A stretch of DNA of 64,000 nt from Polyangia bacterium (GCA_030424595.1 JAUHWG010000004.1:286837-350836); one strand, 5' to 3'; shown: positions 52,219 to 61,025, counted from the stretch's first letter. The notes: generated by a model from the letters alone, not told the origin. Made by a program: numbers and translations.

Positions 52219-53202
52219 ATGAACACCCCTCTGATCACGACGACGCTCACAATGCTCACCCTCGGCCTGACGATCGCTGGCTGCGCCCACGAGTCTCCCG
52301 ACCGGTCGAGCGCGGAGCCCGTCCCTGTGGTCAACCCAGCGCCTGAATTTGAGAATGACCGCCTGAACGACGGCGACGCGTCCACGACCGTGATCGCGAC
52401 GGCAGAGAATGAGGCTGGCGCAGCGCGCTTCGTCGCCGCGCTCCGGGCGAGCGGCCTCGCCGAGGAGCTCTCGCAGAGCGACGCGCTCGTCACCCTCCTG
52501 GTCCCCGTCGACGATCACTTCGACGCGTCGATGCTCGGGACAGACCCCGACGAGATCCGCAAGAACCTCAGCTACTACATCGTCCCCGGCCGGCTCACGA
52601 CCTCCGAGCTGTCCAACCTCCAGAGGTCGCCGACCCGCTCGGGACAGGAGGTCGACATCCTCGTCGGCCCCAATGACAGCTATCTGGCGGTGAACCAGGC
52701 GCGGGTGCTGACGCCGAATTTGGCCGCGAGCAACGGCGTGGTCCACGTGATCGACTCGATGCTCCTGCCGCCGGACCACCCGCTGGCGACGAAGCTCCGC
52801 CAGGGCAGCCCCAACGGTCGGGTCCAGATCGATCAGGACATCCTCCGGGTCTGCGGCATCGACGAGCCGAAGACGTTCTTCGGCTTCGACTCCGCCCAGG
52901 TCCGCGACTCCGCGGAGGGGACCCTCGGCGAGCTCGCGAAGTGTGTCGTCAGCGGTCCGCTCGCCGGCAAGTCGCTGCGCCTCGAGGGCTACGCCGATCC
53001 TCGCGGCAGCGCCGAGTACAACCGGACCCTCGCGGGCGAGCGGGCGAGCTCAGTGAAGTCCATGCTCGAGGCGGAGGGGGTCCCGAGCGATCAGCTCGAG
53101 TCGGTCTCCTTCGGCGAGCGCTATGCCCACGACAGCATGCCGATCTTCTGGGACTACGATCGACGGGTCGACATTCTCCTCGTCGACCCCGACCGTTCAT
53201 AG
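52219..53202 (+). CDS. FAS1-OmpA domain lipoprotein
   Basis: 327 residues: signal peptide with lipobox IAGC, a FAS1 (fasciclin) domain (about 50-195: TVIATAENEAGAARFVAALR, LLVPVDDHFDASML, YYIVPGRLTTSEL, NGVVHVIDSMLLPP) and a C-terminal OmpA-like peptidoglycan-binding domain (FFGFDSAQVRDSAEGTLGEL, LRLEGYADPRGSAEYNRTLA, GERASSVKSMLEAEGV). FAS1 mediates adhesion, while OmpA-type domains bind diaminopimelate of peptidoglycan. The fusion would tie an adhesion module to the wall from an outer-membrane lipid anchor. AAAGGA precedes ATG 52219. The gene has a long upstream region with regulatory candidates. Confidence 0.9.
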   Translation: MNTPLITTTLTMLTLGLTIAGCAHESPDRSSAEPVPVVNPAPEFENDRLNDGDASTTVIATAENEAGAARFVAALRASGLAEELSQSDALVTLLVPVDDHFDASMLGTDPDEIRKNLSYYIVPGRLTTSELSNLQRSPTRSGQEVDILVGPNDSYLAVNQARVLTPNLAASNGVVHVIDSMLLPPDHPLATKLRQGSPNGRVQIDQDILRVCGIDEPKTFFGFDSAQVRDSAEGTLGELAKCVVSGPLAGKSLRLEGYADPRGSAEYNRTLAGERASSVKSMLEAEGVPSDQLESVSFGERYAHDSMPIFWDYDRRVDILLVDPDRS

Positions 53203-53453
53203 GCTCAAGTTGACTGTCGAGCACATCGCGATGCATCCGGTCGCCGCGCCCTCCGCTCGGAGCTACGTCTAGCAGCACGAGCGTCGAGGAGCGGCGAGCC
53301 GGACCGCGCGAACCCTGCGAAGGCCGCGGTCCAGGCGGCGCGTGATCCATCGATCCCCGCCCGGACCGTCGCTGAACTCGGTACCCACAAACCACACACA
53401 GGAGCGTACGCAGGAGGCAGGAGTCGACCTCTCTGCGGTGCGTAGAGGAGCAC

Positions 53454-54371
53454 ATGGATTTTTCAGATTTATTGGGGACACTCGCGGGCAAGCTCGAGCG
53501 TTGGCTCGAGACGATGGTGTCGATGTTGCCCAACATGGTCGTCGCGATCGCCATCATCGCCCTCGCCGGTCTGCTCTCGAGATACCTGACCTCATGGACC
53601 GAGCGGGGCCTGCGGCGGGTCGTCAAGAGCCCGCAGCTCGTCGGCTTGATCGCGCAGATCGCCCGGATCTCGGTGATCTGCGGGGGCCTCTTTATCGCCC
53701 TCGGAGTGCTCCAGCTCGACAAGACGGTGACGTCGCTGCTCGCCGGCATCGGTATCGTCGGCTTGGCCGTCGGCTTCGCCTTCCAGGACATCGCCGCGAA
53801 CTTCGTCTCGGGCGTCCTGATGGCGCTCCGCAACCCCTTCGCGATCGGCGACCTGGTCAAGATCTCAGAGCACTTCGGCCACGTGCAGCGGATCGATCTC
53901 CGCGCGACGAGGCTCACCCAGCTCTCGGGCGAGACCGTGATCCTTCCGAACAAGGACGTCTTCCAGAGCGCGATCATCAACTACACCGAGACCGAGTGTC
54001 GTCGGGTCGAGGTGATGGTCGGAGTCTCCTATGGGGATGACCTGGCGAAGGTCCGCGAGATCGCGAAAGGCGCGGTCGAGGCCCTGGAGTGTCGTGATCT
54101 AGAGCGAGAGGTCGAGCTCTTCTACACCGGGTTTGGCGGCTCTTCGATCGACTTTGAGCTCCGCTTTTGGATCCGCGAGGCCGACCAGGGGGCGTTCCTC
54201 TCCGCGCGCTCCGAGGCGATCATGGCGATCAAGGCGGCCTTCGACGCGAACGACGTGACGATCCCGTTCCCGATCCGCACCCTCGACTTTGGCATCGAGG
54301 GAGGCGAGACGCTCCGCGAGCAGATCACGGGGTCGATGGGCGAGGTCCGCGAGCTGCGTCGCAGCTCCTAG
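53454..54371 (+). CDS. MscS-family small-conductance mechanosensitive channel
   Basis: 305 residues. Three membrane helices: MVVAIAIIALAGLLSRYL, IARISVICGGLFIALGVL and the pore-lining TM3 SLLAGIGIVGLAVGFAFQDIAANFVSG, which has the Gly/Ala packing pattern of MscS. The cytoplasmic beta domain follows: NPFAIGDLVKISEHFGHVQR, VILPNKDVFQSAIINYTETE. It releases solutes on osmotic downshift. The start has GAGGAG about 7 bases upstream. Complete and of normal length (E. coli MscS 286). Confidence 0.95.
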   Translation: MDFSDLLGTLAGKLERWLETMVSMLPNMVVAIAIIALAGLLSRYLTSWTERGLRRVVKSPQLVGLIAQIARISVICGGLFIALGVLQLDKTVTSLLAGIGIVGLAVGFAFQDIAANFVSGVLMALRNPFAIGDLVKISEHFGHVQRIDLRATRLTQLSGETVILPNKDVFQSAIINYTETECRRVEVMVGVSYGDDLAKVREIAKGAVEALECRDLEREVELFYTGFGGSSIDFELRFWIREADQGAFLSARSEAIMAIKAAFDANDVTIPFPIRTLDFGIEGGETLREQITGSMGEVRELRRSS

Positions 54372-54650
54372 CTCCACGCTCCTGGATCCGCGTAGTCCTT
54401 GGGGCTGGCGGGGCAGGGCGGCGCACTTCCGGAGTTCCGGGCCTCCGGCGGGGTCGACCTCGCCGGAGCGAGCTCCTCCGCGACCACCGCGGGGATACAG
54501 CAAAGGCGATGTTTCGGGGCCGGCGGGAGACCGTCGGCCCTTTGACGTGAGTGGGTGAGGTCTCCGTCTCGGGCGCTCTCCCGGATGATGCTGCGGACGG
54601 GCCTGTGCCGAGATCGTTCAGCGGTGGCCTCGGCGGTGGCGCGATCGGCC

Positions 54651-57518
54651 TCAGCGGAGCTTTCGCAGCGCCTTTTGTGCGGCCTCGGGCAGCTTGTCGT
54701 CGCTCAGGGCGGAGTCCGCGAGCTCCTTGGCGGCCGCCTCGTCGCCGACGGCGTCTGCGGCGAGCGCCATCACCACCAGCGTGTCGCTCGGGCCCCGCTT
54801 GGGGGTGACCTCGCGGGCGCGCTTGTGGAGGGCGAGGGCTCGGGTCCGGTCGCCGGCGGCAGCGGTGGCGATTGCCTGGGCGCTGAGGGTCAGCGGGTGG
54901 AGCGGAGCTATCGCCTGGGCGCGGGCGAGGGCGAGGGCGGCCGCCTTCGTGTCCTTGCTGACGGAGGCGAGCATCAAGAGCCTCGCCGCCGGATCGAAGG
55001 ACATCCCGTCGATCGCGAGGGCGCCGAGGAGATAGCCCTTCTCCGCCTGGAGATCGCCGCGCTTGCGGGCGAGCTCGCTTAGCCGGATCAGGGGCTCGAT
55101 CGACTCGGTGTTGAAGGTCCGGGCCTTCTCCAGGTGGGCGGTCGCCGACTCCCAGCTCGGGCCTGCGCGGAGGAGATCGGCGAGGGCCATCCGCACCTGG
55201 TAGCCGTCGCCGCGGGCCTGGATGAGCTTGTGCAGAGTCCGCTCGGCGGCGGCCGCATCGTCGCCGCGGACCGCGGCGATGGCCTCGCGGTAGAGGACGT
55301 CGCGGGGGTCGTCGGAGCTCTTGTCGGAGCTCGGCGACCAGCCGCGGATGGTCTGGTCGAGGCGGGCGTCGAGGGCCGCGTCAAACTCGTCCTCGATCGT
55401 CTTAAAGGGCTTGCCGAGGTGCTTCTCGAAGAGCTCCTCGGTCGACGCGCCGCTGGCGTAGCCGACCAGGATCGCCCGGAGCTTGGCGTGGCCGTAGGTC
55501 TCGCCGAGGTAGCGCAGGGCGTAGGCGGAGGTGGCGTAGGCGACCTCCATGCCGAGGGCGCTGCCCGCCCGGAGGAAGGCGAGCTCGAGCTCGCCGAGCC
55601 GACGCAGCTTGCCCTGTCTGCGGGCGGCGCTCAGGAGGAGCGCGCTCTCACGGGCCCAGGACGGATCGGCGACCTCGGACTCCCACTCGCTCAGACCCTC
55701 CGTGAACCAACGCGGCACCCGGCCGGCGCTCAGGCGGATCGCGTAGACATGGGCGAGCTCGTGCCAGATCACCTGGTCGATGTTGTGGGTGCCCCGGTAG
55801 GGGCCGAGGAGCGTGATCAGCGGGCCGAAGCAGACCCCGAGGGCGCCGAGGCTGGGGACGCCGACGGTGCGGATCGAGAACTCCTCGGGGTCGGCGAAGA
55901 CCTCGAGCTGGAGGGTGCCGGGGTCGATCCCGTAGCGGCGGTCGAGCGTTGCGCGGGCGCGGGCGTAGGAGCGGACCAGCTCGCCCTCGACCCACTCGTG
56001 GTCCTCGCTTGGCAGGCGGAGCACCAGACCCGGGCTCTTCACCTCGGTGAAGCGCGGATCGATCGCGTTGTCGTAGAGGTCGAGGGTGTTGCGGGTCCGC
56101 TCGTTGAAGCGATCGCGCTTCCAGGCCTTGGCGAGGGCGGCTCGGCCGGCGGCCTCGTCGGCGAGGCGGAGGCGGTTGAGACCGTAGGAGGAGTTGACGT
56201 AGGGGTCGTCGGGGGCCCGCCCAAGCGCGGACGCGAGGACCTGGTCGGCCTCGGGGTAGAGGTGCATCGACACCAGCAGCTCGGCGAGGGTGACGGCGAA
56301 GCGGCGGCCGTCCTTGGCGCTCGCGAGGGCCTTCGCCTCGAGGGCGGCGGTGGCCTTGGCGTCGCCGTCGATGATCGACACGGCGGCGAGCACCGCGAGC
56401 GCCTCGTGATGGCTGGGGTTGACGGCGGTGGCCCGGCGGGCGAGCCCCTGGGCCTCGCGGCGGCGCCCCTCGATCACGGCGATCCGGGCGAGGGCGGCCA
56501 GGGCCAGCGGGTGCTCTGGGTCGGTCTGGAGGGCCATCGTCGCCAGGCGCGAGGCCTCGGCGAGCTTGAACTCCCCCTCCAGCACCAGGGCGAGGCCGCC
56601 GAGGGCGTCGGCGTGCCAGGGATCGTGCTCCAGGATGAGCCCGTAGGTCGCGCTGGCGTCCGCGCTGGCGTATTTCTCGTGGAAGATCGAGCCGCGGACG
56701 AGGAGCACCCGGTCGCGGACCGAGACCTCGGGCTCGGGGCCTCGAACCGCCGCCTTCTCGGCCTCGCCGAGGACCATGTTGGCGTCGTGGAAGGCGCCGC
56801 TGGTCCCGCGGGCGAGGGCGGCGCGGGCGACCGCGAGCAGCTCCTCGGCGGTCTTCGCGGTGCTGGCGTCGTAGGCGTCGTAGAGCGCCTCCATCAGCGC
56901 CTTCGCCTCGGGCTCCTGGGCGTCGCCGCGGTCGACCAGGAGCGCCAAGAGCTCGCCCTGGCTCGCGATCTCCTTGGGCGCGATCTTCAGCGACTCGCGC
57001 AGGAGCTCCTCGGCTCGGGTGTGGTCGCCGCGGCTGCGTCGGAGGCGCGCGCGGGCCCGGAGAACGGCGGCTTTGGCCGCGGGATCGCCCGCCTTGGCGT
57101 TCTCCAGGGCTGCCTCGGCGCTGTCCCGGTCGCCGATCGAGGCGCTGGCGTGGGCGAGGAGGAAGACCGCCTCGAGGTCGTCGGGGTGCGCGGTCGTCCA
57201 GGTCTTGAGGAACTCGATCGCGCCGCCGTGGTTGCCGGTCGTGACCGCCTGGACCACCGCCCCGCGCTCCGTCACCGGCGTAGGCGGCGGTCGCTTGGCG
57301 GGCGGCGGCTCCTCTGCGGGGGGGGGACGCTCGCTCCGCGCCCCGGCGCTCGCCTCGGTCTCGGGCTCCCCGGGCTCGCCGACGGCGTTCAGGTCGTCTG
57401 GGGTGATCGTCCGCTTCGCCGGGCAGCCTGCGGTCGCGAACGTGAGGGCCGCGATCCAGAGGGCCCGGAGGCCAGCGCTGGGGCCGATTCGAGGGGAGCT
57501 GCGCCGGGCTGGGGGCAT
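54651..57518 (-). CDS. TPR lipoprotein with peptidase-MA-like (HExxH) domain
   Basis: About 955 residues. Signal peptide with lipobox ATAGC, a Pro-rich linker, many TPR-like helical repeats (about 110-480: DPWHADALGGLALVLEGEFK, PEHPLALAALARIAVIEGRR, PDDPYVNSSYGLNRLRLADE), then a zinc peptidase-like domain (about 520-720: NIDQVIWHELAHVYAIRLSA, RVPRWFTEGLSEWESEVADP), giving the HExxH zinc motif and the downstream Glu of gluzincins, and further TPR repeats at the C-terminus. Similar peptidase MA family proteins occur in myxobacteria; substrate unknown. ATG 57518 is preferred; a TTG at 57557 is possible. Confidence 0.87.
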   Translation of the reverse strand: MPPARRSSPRIGPSAGLRALWIAALTFATAGCPAKRTITPDDLNAVGEPGEPETEASAGARSERPPPAEEPPPAKRPPPTPVTERGAVVQAVTTGNHGGAIEFLKTWTTAHPDDLEAVFLLAHASASIGDRDSAEAALENAKAGDPAAKAAVLRARARLRRSRGDHTRAEELLRESLKIAPKEIASQGELLALLVDRGDAQEPEAKALMEALYDAYDASTAKTAEELLAVARAALARGTSGAFHDANMVLGEAEKAAVRGPEPEVSVRDRVLLVRGSIFHEKYASADASATYGLILEHDPWHADALGGLALVLEGEFKLAEASRLATMALQTDPEHPLALAALARIAVIEGRRREAQGLARRATAVNPSHHEALAVLAAVSIIDGDAKATAALEAKALASAKDGRRFAVTLAELLVSMHLYPEADQVLASALGRAPDDPYVNSSYGLNRLRLADEAAGRAALAKAWKRDRFNERTRNTLDLYDNAIDPRFTEVKSPGLVLRLPSEDHEWVEGELVRSYARARATLDRRYGIDPGTLQLEVFADPEEFSIRTVGVPSLGALGVCFGPLITLLGPYRGTHNIDQVIWHELAHVYAIRLSAGRVPRWFTEGLSEWESEVADPSWARESALLLSAARRQGKLRRLGELELAFLRAGSALGMEVAYATSAYALRYLGETYGHAKLRAILVGYASGASTEELFEKHLGKPFKTIEDEFDAALDARLDQTIRGWSPSSDKSSDDPRDVLYREAIAAVRGDDAAAAERTLHKLIQARGDGYQVRMALADLLRAGPSWESATAHLEKARTFNTESIEPLIRLSELARKRGDLQAEKGYLLGALAIDGMSFDPAARLLMLASVSKDTKAAALALARAQAIAPLHPLTLSAQAIATAAAGDRTRALALHKRAREVTPKRGPSDTLVVMALAADAVGDEAAAKELADSALSDDKLPEAAQKALRKLR

Positions 57519-57589
57519 GCTGAGGAAATCTTTCCGGGCTCGGCGCACCGCGGTCAACCCGGGGGCGGGCCTCTGCTATCCTCGCCGCA

Positions 57590-58117
57590 ATGGCTGGTCC
57601 GAGCAAGGCACACACCGCCTACCCCACCGAGGTCTACGAGAGCTTCGACGCGTTCATGCAGAGCGTTCTCAAGGACGTCTACGAGCGCGGGGCCAAGCGG
57701 GCGGAGTTCGTCGCCCTCCTCCTCGCCTCCGGGGAGCTGATGCCGATGGCCTGGGGCCGGGTCCGGAGCAGCGGCGTCCGCGAGTTCGCGATGGGCGCGG
57801 CGGGCGTCGTCGCCCTCCGCTACGCGATCGCCTACCTCGTCAGCGGGCCGCTGGGGATCGCCCTGACCGGCTTCACCGTCGCCACCCTGATCTCCTTCTT
57901 CTGGAGCAATCAGCGCGAGGTGATGGCCCGCCGCAAGCCCTACAAGCAGCTCATCAGCGACACCCGCGAGAAGTTCGAGGACATCCAGGCCCGCTACCAG
58001 GACGGCCGCTACGACAGCGGCGAGCGGGCGCTCCTGATCGAGGGCCTGCTGCGGCGGATGCTCAGCGTCATCGAGGCGCCGATCGAGTCCGAGTCCGAGG
58101 ACGAAGACGAGGACTAG
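57590..58117 (+). CDS. Membrane protein with acidic C-terminus
   Basis: 175 residues: MAGPSKAHTAYPTEVYESFD, two hydrophobic segments in the middle (MGAAGVVALRYAIAYLVSGP, IALTGFTVATLISFFWSN) and a basic loop followed by a helical, acidic end (EAPIESESEDEDED). No family recognised. Its TAG stop at 58115-58117 is formed by the CTAG that begins the MITE-like element, so insertion appears to have replaced or just preserved the original stop. Divergent from the TPR peptidase, 71 bases apart. Confidence 0.75.
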   Translation: MAGPSKAHTAYPTEVYESFDAFMQSVLKDVYERGAKRAEFVALLLASGELMPMAWGRVRSSGVREFAMGAAGVVALRYAIAYLVSGPLGIALTGFTVATLISFFWSNQREVMARRKPYKQLISDTREKFEDIQARYQDGRYDSGERALLIEGLLRRMLSVIEAPIESESEDEDED

Positions 58118-58277
58118 CAGCCCGGGGCAAAAGTCCGGCGCGCTCTCCAGCCCTCGTCGCCCCTCTCGGCCCCGCCGAAACCTGCAGTAGAGCCCGGTAC
58201 AGCGGCGTTTCATCGAAGCCAAGCGGGCCAACGATCGCGGCGCGAGAGCGCACGGGACTCTTGCCGCGGTCTGCTAG
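58114..58277. mobile_element. MITE-like element, complete copy
   Basis: 164 bases. The left end begins CTAGCAGCCCGGGGCAAAAG and the right end finishes GACTCTTGCCGCGGTCTGCTAG; the two ends are inverted repeats over 34 bases with five mismatches. Both ends carry CTAG, which may be a 4-base target duplication. No open frame; the interior shares long stretches with the copy at 14341-14472. It probably moves by an IS5-type transposase elsewhere (IS5-group elements duplicate YTAR targets); none is in this window. Confidence 0.8.
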
Positions 58278-58287
58278 GTCAGGGGGC

Positions 58288-59262
58288 TCAGGCTTCGCCG
58301 CGGATCAGCTGAGCGAGCGCCGCCTTAAGGGTCGCGACGACCTCGATGCCTTGGAGGTCGATCTCGAGGGTGACCAGCGACCGTGCGACCTCTGAGCGAA
58401 GTCCGCAGAGGATCAGCCGCGAGCCGAGGAGCTGCACGGCGCGGGCGAGGCTGATGAGGTGGGTCGCGGTCTCGGCGTTGACCTGATCGATCCCGGTCAG
58501 GTCGACGAGGACGACCCGGGCCTGGTGGCGGCTGACCTGTTGGAGAACGCCCTCGAGGAGGCGTCGGGTCCGGGCCCGATCGAGAGCGCCGACCAGCGGG
58601 ATACAGAGGGTCCGCTCGTAGATCTCGATGATCGGCAGGGAGAGCTGCTCGATCGTCGTCTGCTGTTCTTCCAGGCGGGCGTTTCGCTCGCGGAGGGCCT
58701 CGCTGACGGCGCGCAGCTCCTCTTCGCGGGCGCGCTGCTGCGAGTAGTCGACCATCACCCCCTCGACGGCGCCCTCCTCCGGGTAGATCCGGGCCGAGAT
58801 CTCGACGTAGCCGATCTGGCCGTCGCGGTGGCGGACGGCGGTGCGGAAGGCGTCGATGCGGCCTTCGGTGCGGAGCGCCTCCTTGAGCACCTCGCGGTCT
58901 TCGGGGTTGACGTAGCCGTTGGTGGCGCTGCCCATCTCCTCTTTGGCCTCGGCCGGGCTGTCGTAGCCGAAGAGCTGGGCGTTGGCCTGGTTGGTGTAGA
59001 GGATCCGGCCGTCGCTGAGGGAGTTGCGGAAGAAGCCGATCGGCATCCGATCGATCAGCTGCTCAGCGTGCTCGGCTCGGTGGCGGAGGGTGTTGACCTG
59101 CTCGCGGAGCTCGCCCAGGGCGCTGCGCAGCTCGGCGGGAGCTCCCTCTGGGGCCTCCGGCGGATCACCATCGCGAGCGTCCGCCACGAGCCGGCGGAGC
59201 GTCTTGGCGAGCGCGCTCCACGACGTCGCGGGGGCGTTCGGATCTGAAGGCGCGTCGCTCAT
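58288..59262 (-). CDS. PAS-STAS regulator (RsbR-like)
   Basis: 324 residues: an N-terminal helical segment (ELREQVNTLRHRAEHAEQLI), a PAS domain (PIGFFRNSLSDGRILYTNQA, NPEDREVLKEALRTEGRIDA), a coiled linker and a C-terminal STAS domain (SLPIIEIYERTLCIPLVGAL, ARVVLVDLTGIDQVNAETAT, SRLILCGLRSEVARSLV). RsbR-type proteins build stressosomes; the Thr in DLTGIDQVN is at the phosphorylated site in RsbR. Partner kinases of RsbT type are not seen here. PAS could bind a ligand or heme. ATG 59262 is followed directly by the predicted protein; earlier open frame is not coding. Confidence 0.87.
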   Translation of the reverse strand: MSDAPSDPNAPATSWSALAKTLRRLVADARDGDPPEAPEGAPAELRSALGELREQVNTLRHRAEHAEQLIDRMPIGFFRNSLSDGRILYTNQANAQLFGYDSPAEAKEEMGSATNGYVNPEDREVLKEALRTEGRIDAFRTAVRHRDGQIGYVEISARIYPEEGAVEGVMVDYSQQRAREEELRAVSEALRERNARLEEQQTTIEQLSLPIIEIYERTLCIPLVGALDRARTRRLLEGVLQQVSRHQARVVLVDLTGIDQVNAETATHLISLARAVQLLGSRLILCGLRSEVARSLVTLEIDLQGIEVVATLKAALAQLIRGEA

Positions 59263-59406
59263 TGGCTGGGATGTTGTACACGTCCGCGTCGTGGCTGTGG
59301 GAGCGCCGATCGCTCTCTCGGCGCGTACTTTGTGTGTGGGTTCAGGCACGGGCTACGGGCCTCTCTCGGCGTTTCCCGCGCTAGGGCGTCATGATAGTGT
59401 CGCTGG

Positions 59407-60189
59407 GTGGCGTCGGGTCCTTCGCAGGGAGTTTTTTCTGGGATCTCTGCGGCCTTTCGCGGGTTCCGCTTCGCGGCTTCGCACCCCGAGGTCCGCCGCC
59501 TCTACCGCCAGCTCTTGCTGGTCCTCTTCGCGGTCGCGATCGCTCTGACAGTGCTCCTGGGCGGTGCGCTTTGGTACTTCACCGCGCTCGCCGAAGACGC
59601 CTCTGGCTGGATGGTCGCGGGGATCTGGCTCTTGCGGATCGCCGGCGCTCTGATCGTGATGATGGCGTCGCCGCTCCTCGCCCTGATGGTCGTCAACGCG
59701 GTCTTCCCCTTCCTCGGCGAGCGGGCCTTCCTCGGGGCGATGGGCGTGATCGATCCTCCGCGGGCGGAGGCGCTCGCAGCCGCCGAGGGGCTCAGCATGG
59801 CGGCGGGGCTCGGCTCCTCGGTCCGCCGCCTGCTCCACTTCCTCGGCCTGACCTTGCTCGCGTTTGGGCTGACGCTGGTCCCGCTCATCGGCGCGCTCCT
59901 CGGTCCGACGCTCCAGCTCTGGTCGACCTCGAGGGCCCTGACGTGGGAGCTCCTCGATCCCTACTTCGACCGCCGCGGCTTCGGCTACGCCGAGCAGCGT
60001 CGCTACCTGCGAGCGAGTCGAGGCGCGGTCTTCGGCTTTGGCCTGCCGCTCTCGTTCCTCCTCGGCGTGCCGATCATCGGCCCGCTCTTCTTCGGCCTCG
60101 CGCAGGCGAGCTCGGCTCTGCTGGTCGCTGAGGTGCTTGAGCCCTCCGCCGAGGCCCTGCCGTCGTCGACTGCTGCCCCGACCGCCTAG
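59407..60189 (+). CDS. EI24/CysZ-like membrane protein
   Basis: 260 residues from GTG 59407 with about four membrane helices (LLLVLFAVAIALTVLLGGAL, IAGALIVMMASPLLALMVVN, LLAFGLTLVPLIGALLGPTL, FLLGVPIIGPLFFGLAQASS). GAVFGFGLPLSFLLGVPIIG, PLFFGLAQASSALLVAEVLE and YFDRRGFGYAEQRRYLRASR match the EI24 domain family (sulfate-permease-like CysZ among bacteria). Role not defined for this clade. The TAG stop (60187-60189) lies in the CTAG that starts another MITE-type derivative. Confidence 0.85.
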   Translation: MASGPSQGVFSGISAAFRGFRFAASHPEVRRLYRQLLLVLFAVAIALTVLLGGALWYFTALAEDASGWMVAGIWLLRIAGALIVMMASPLLALMVVNAVFPFLGERAFLGAMGVIDPPRAEALAAAEGLSMAAGLGSSVRRLLHFLGLTLLAFGLTLVPLIGALLGPTLQLWSTSRALTWELLDPYFDRRGFGYAEQRRYLRASRGAVFGFGLPLSFLLGVPIIGPLFFGLAQASSALLVAEVLEPSAEALPSSTAAPTA

Positions 60190-60243
60190 CAGACCGAGGC
60201 GAAGGTCCCGTGCGCTCTCGCGCCGCAATCGTCGGCCCTCTAG
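60186..60243. mobile_element. CTAG-bracketed derivative of the MITE-like family
   Basis: 58 bases, starting CTAGCAGACCGAGGCGAAGG and ending GTCGGCCCTCTAG. It matches the inverted right end of the 58114-58277 element (GTCCCGTGCGCTCTCGCGCC is shared). The left CTAG holds the stop of the EI24 gene and the right CTAG holds the stop of the convergent NAD(P)-binding gene. Confidence 0.7.
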
Positions 60244-60974
60244 CCGCGCAGGGCGTCCGCCTCGACCACCTGGCCCTCGGCGGAGGGGTCTGAGGCGAGG
60301 CGGACGAGGCCGCGACCGAGGGTGTCGGCGTCGATCGAACGGTAGCGATCGCGGGTCCGCTCGCCGCCGAGGGCCCCGACCGCGCCGAGCAGGCAGTCGG
60401 TGAGGATCGCGCCGAGCCGTTCGCCGATCCTCCGCTCGTCGCGGTCTGGGCCGCTGATGAAGGAGGGGCGGACGATCGTGAAGGGGAGACCGCTCGCGCG
60501 CAGGGCCTCCTCCACCTCACCGCGGGCGCGCATGTAGGCCGACGAGGCGCCCGCGCTGGCGCCCAAGGCGGAGAGATAGACCATCCTCGGGCGGAGCCCC
60601 GCGTCGACGCAGGCGCGCATCAGCATCAGGGTCAGGTCGCGGTCGACCGCGCTGTAGTCCGCCGGCGGGGCGCCAGCCTTGGCCGCCGCGCGGGCGCGGG
60701 CCTGGGTGGTCCCGAGGAGCGCGTAGACCGTGGTCGGCCGGAGCTCGGAGAGCCGCTCGCGCAGCGCCTCGGGCTCCCAGGGGGTGAGCTCGATCGTCGC
60801 CCCGAGCTCCTCAAAGCGAGCGCGGTGCCGGTCGAGGCTGGGCGAGTCGGGGCGGATGTGGGCGTGGGCTCGGCCGCCGGCGAGGCAGACGTGGCGGACT
60901 ACCTCACGGCCGGTGTACCCGGTGGCGCCAGCGATCCAGGCGAGGGGGGCGGCGGCGGGGGAGGGTGCGGACAT
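60240..60974 (-). CDS. NAD(P)H-binding atypical SDR (NmrA-like)
   Basis: 244 residues. PLAWIAGATGYTGREVVRHV gives the GxxGxxG Rossmann motif; RPDSPSLDRHRARFEELGAT follows beta-2; VYALLGTTQARA, MVYLSALGASAGASSAYMRA (Ser and Tyr region), EEALRASGLPFTIVRPSFIS complete the atypical SDR pattern. It may be a redox-sensing regulator or isomerase. ATG 60974 is chosen over a TTG at 60983. No operon partners. Confidence 0.88.
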   Translation of the reverse strand: MSAPSPAAAPLAWIAGATGYTGREVVRHVCLAGGRAHAHIRPDSPSLDRHRARFEELGATIELTPWEPEALRERLSELRPTTVYALLGTTQARARAAAKAGAPPADYSAVDRDLTLMLMRACVDAGLRPRMVYLSALGASAGASSAYMRARGEVEEALRASGLPFTIVRPSFISGPDRDERRIGERLGAILTDCLLGAVGALGGERTRDRYRSIDADTLGRGLVRLASDPSAEGQVVEADALRG

Positions 60975-60984
60975 GGGCGCCAAC

Positions 60985-61025
60985 CTAGCAGCCTGCGGTC
61001 ATGGGTCCGCGGCAAAACTCGCCGG
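60985..61025. mobile_element. Degenerate MITE-type end
   Basis: CTAGCAGCCTGCGGTCATGG, then GTCCGCGGCAAAACTCGCCG, combines the family's CTAGCAG start with a displaced GCGGCAAAA segment. It is too diverged for a confident boundary. The rest of 60975-61223 holds nothing else recognisable. Confidence 0.45.

Noticed and set aside
55134..57740. Very long plus-strand open frame opposite the TPR-peptidase gene
   Set aside because: It is the antisense shadow of a high-GC gene; the minus-strand protein has clear TPR and HExxH motifs while the antisense product is Gly/Arg/Glu-rich without domains.
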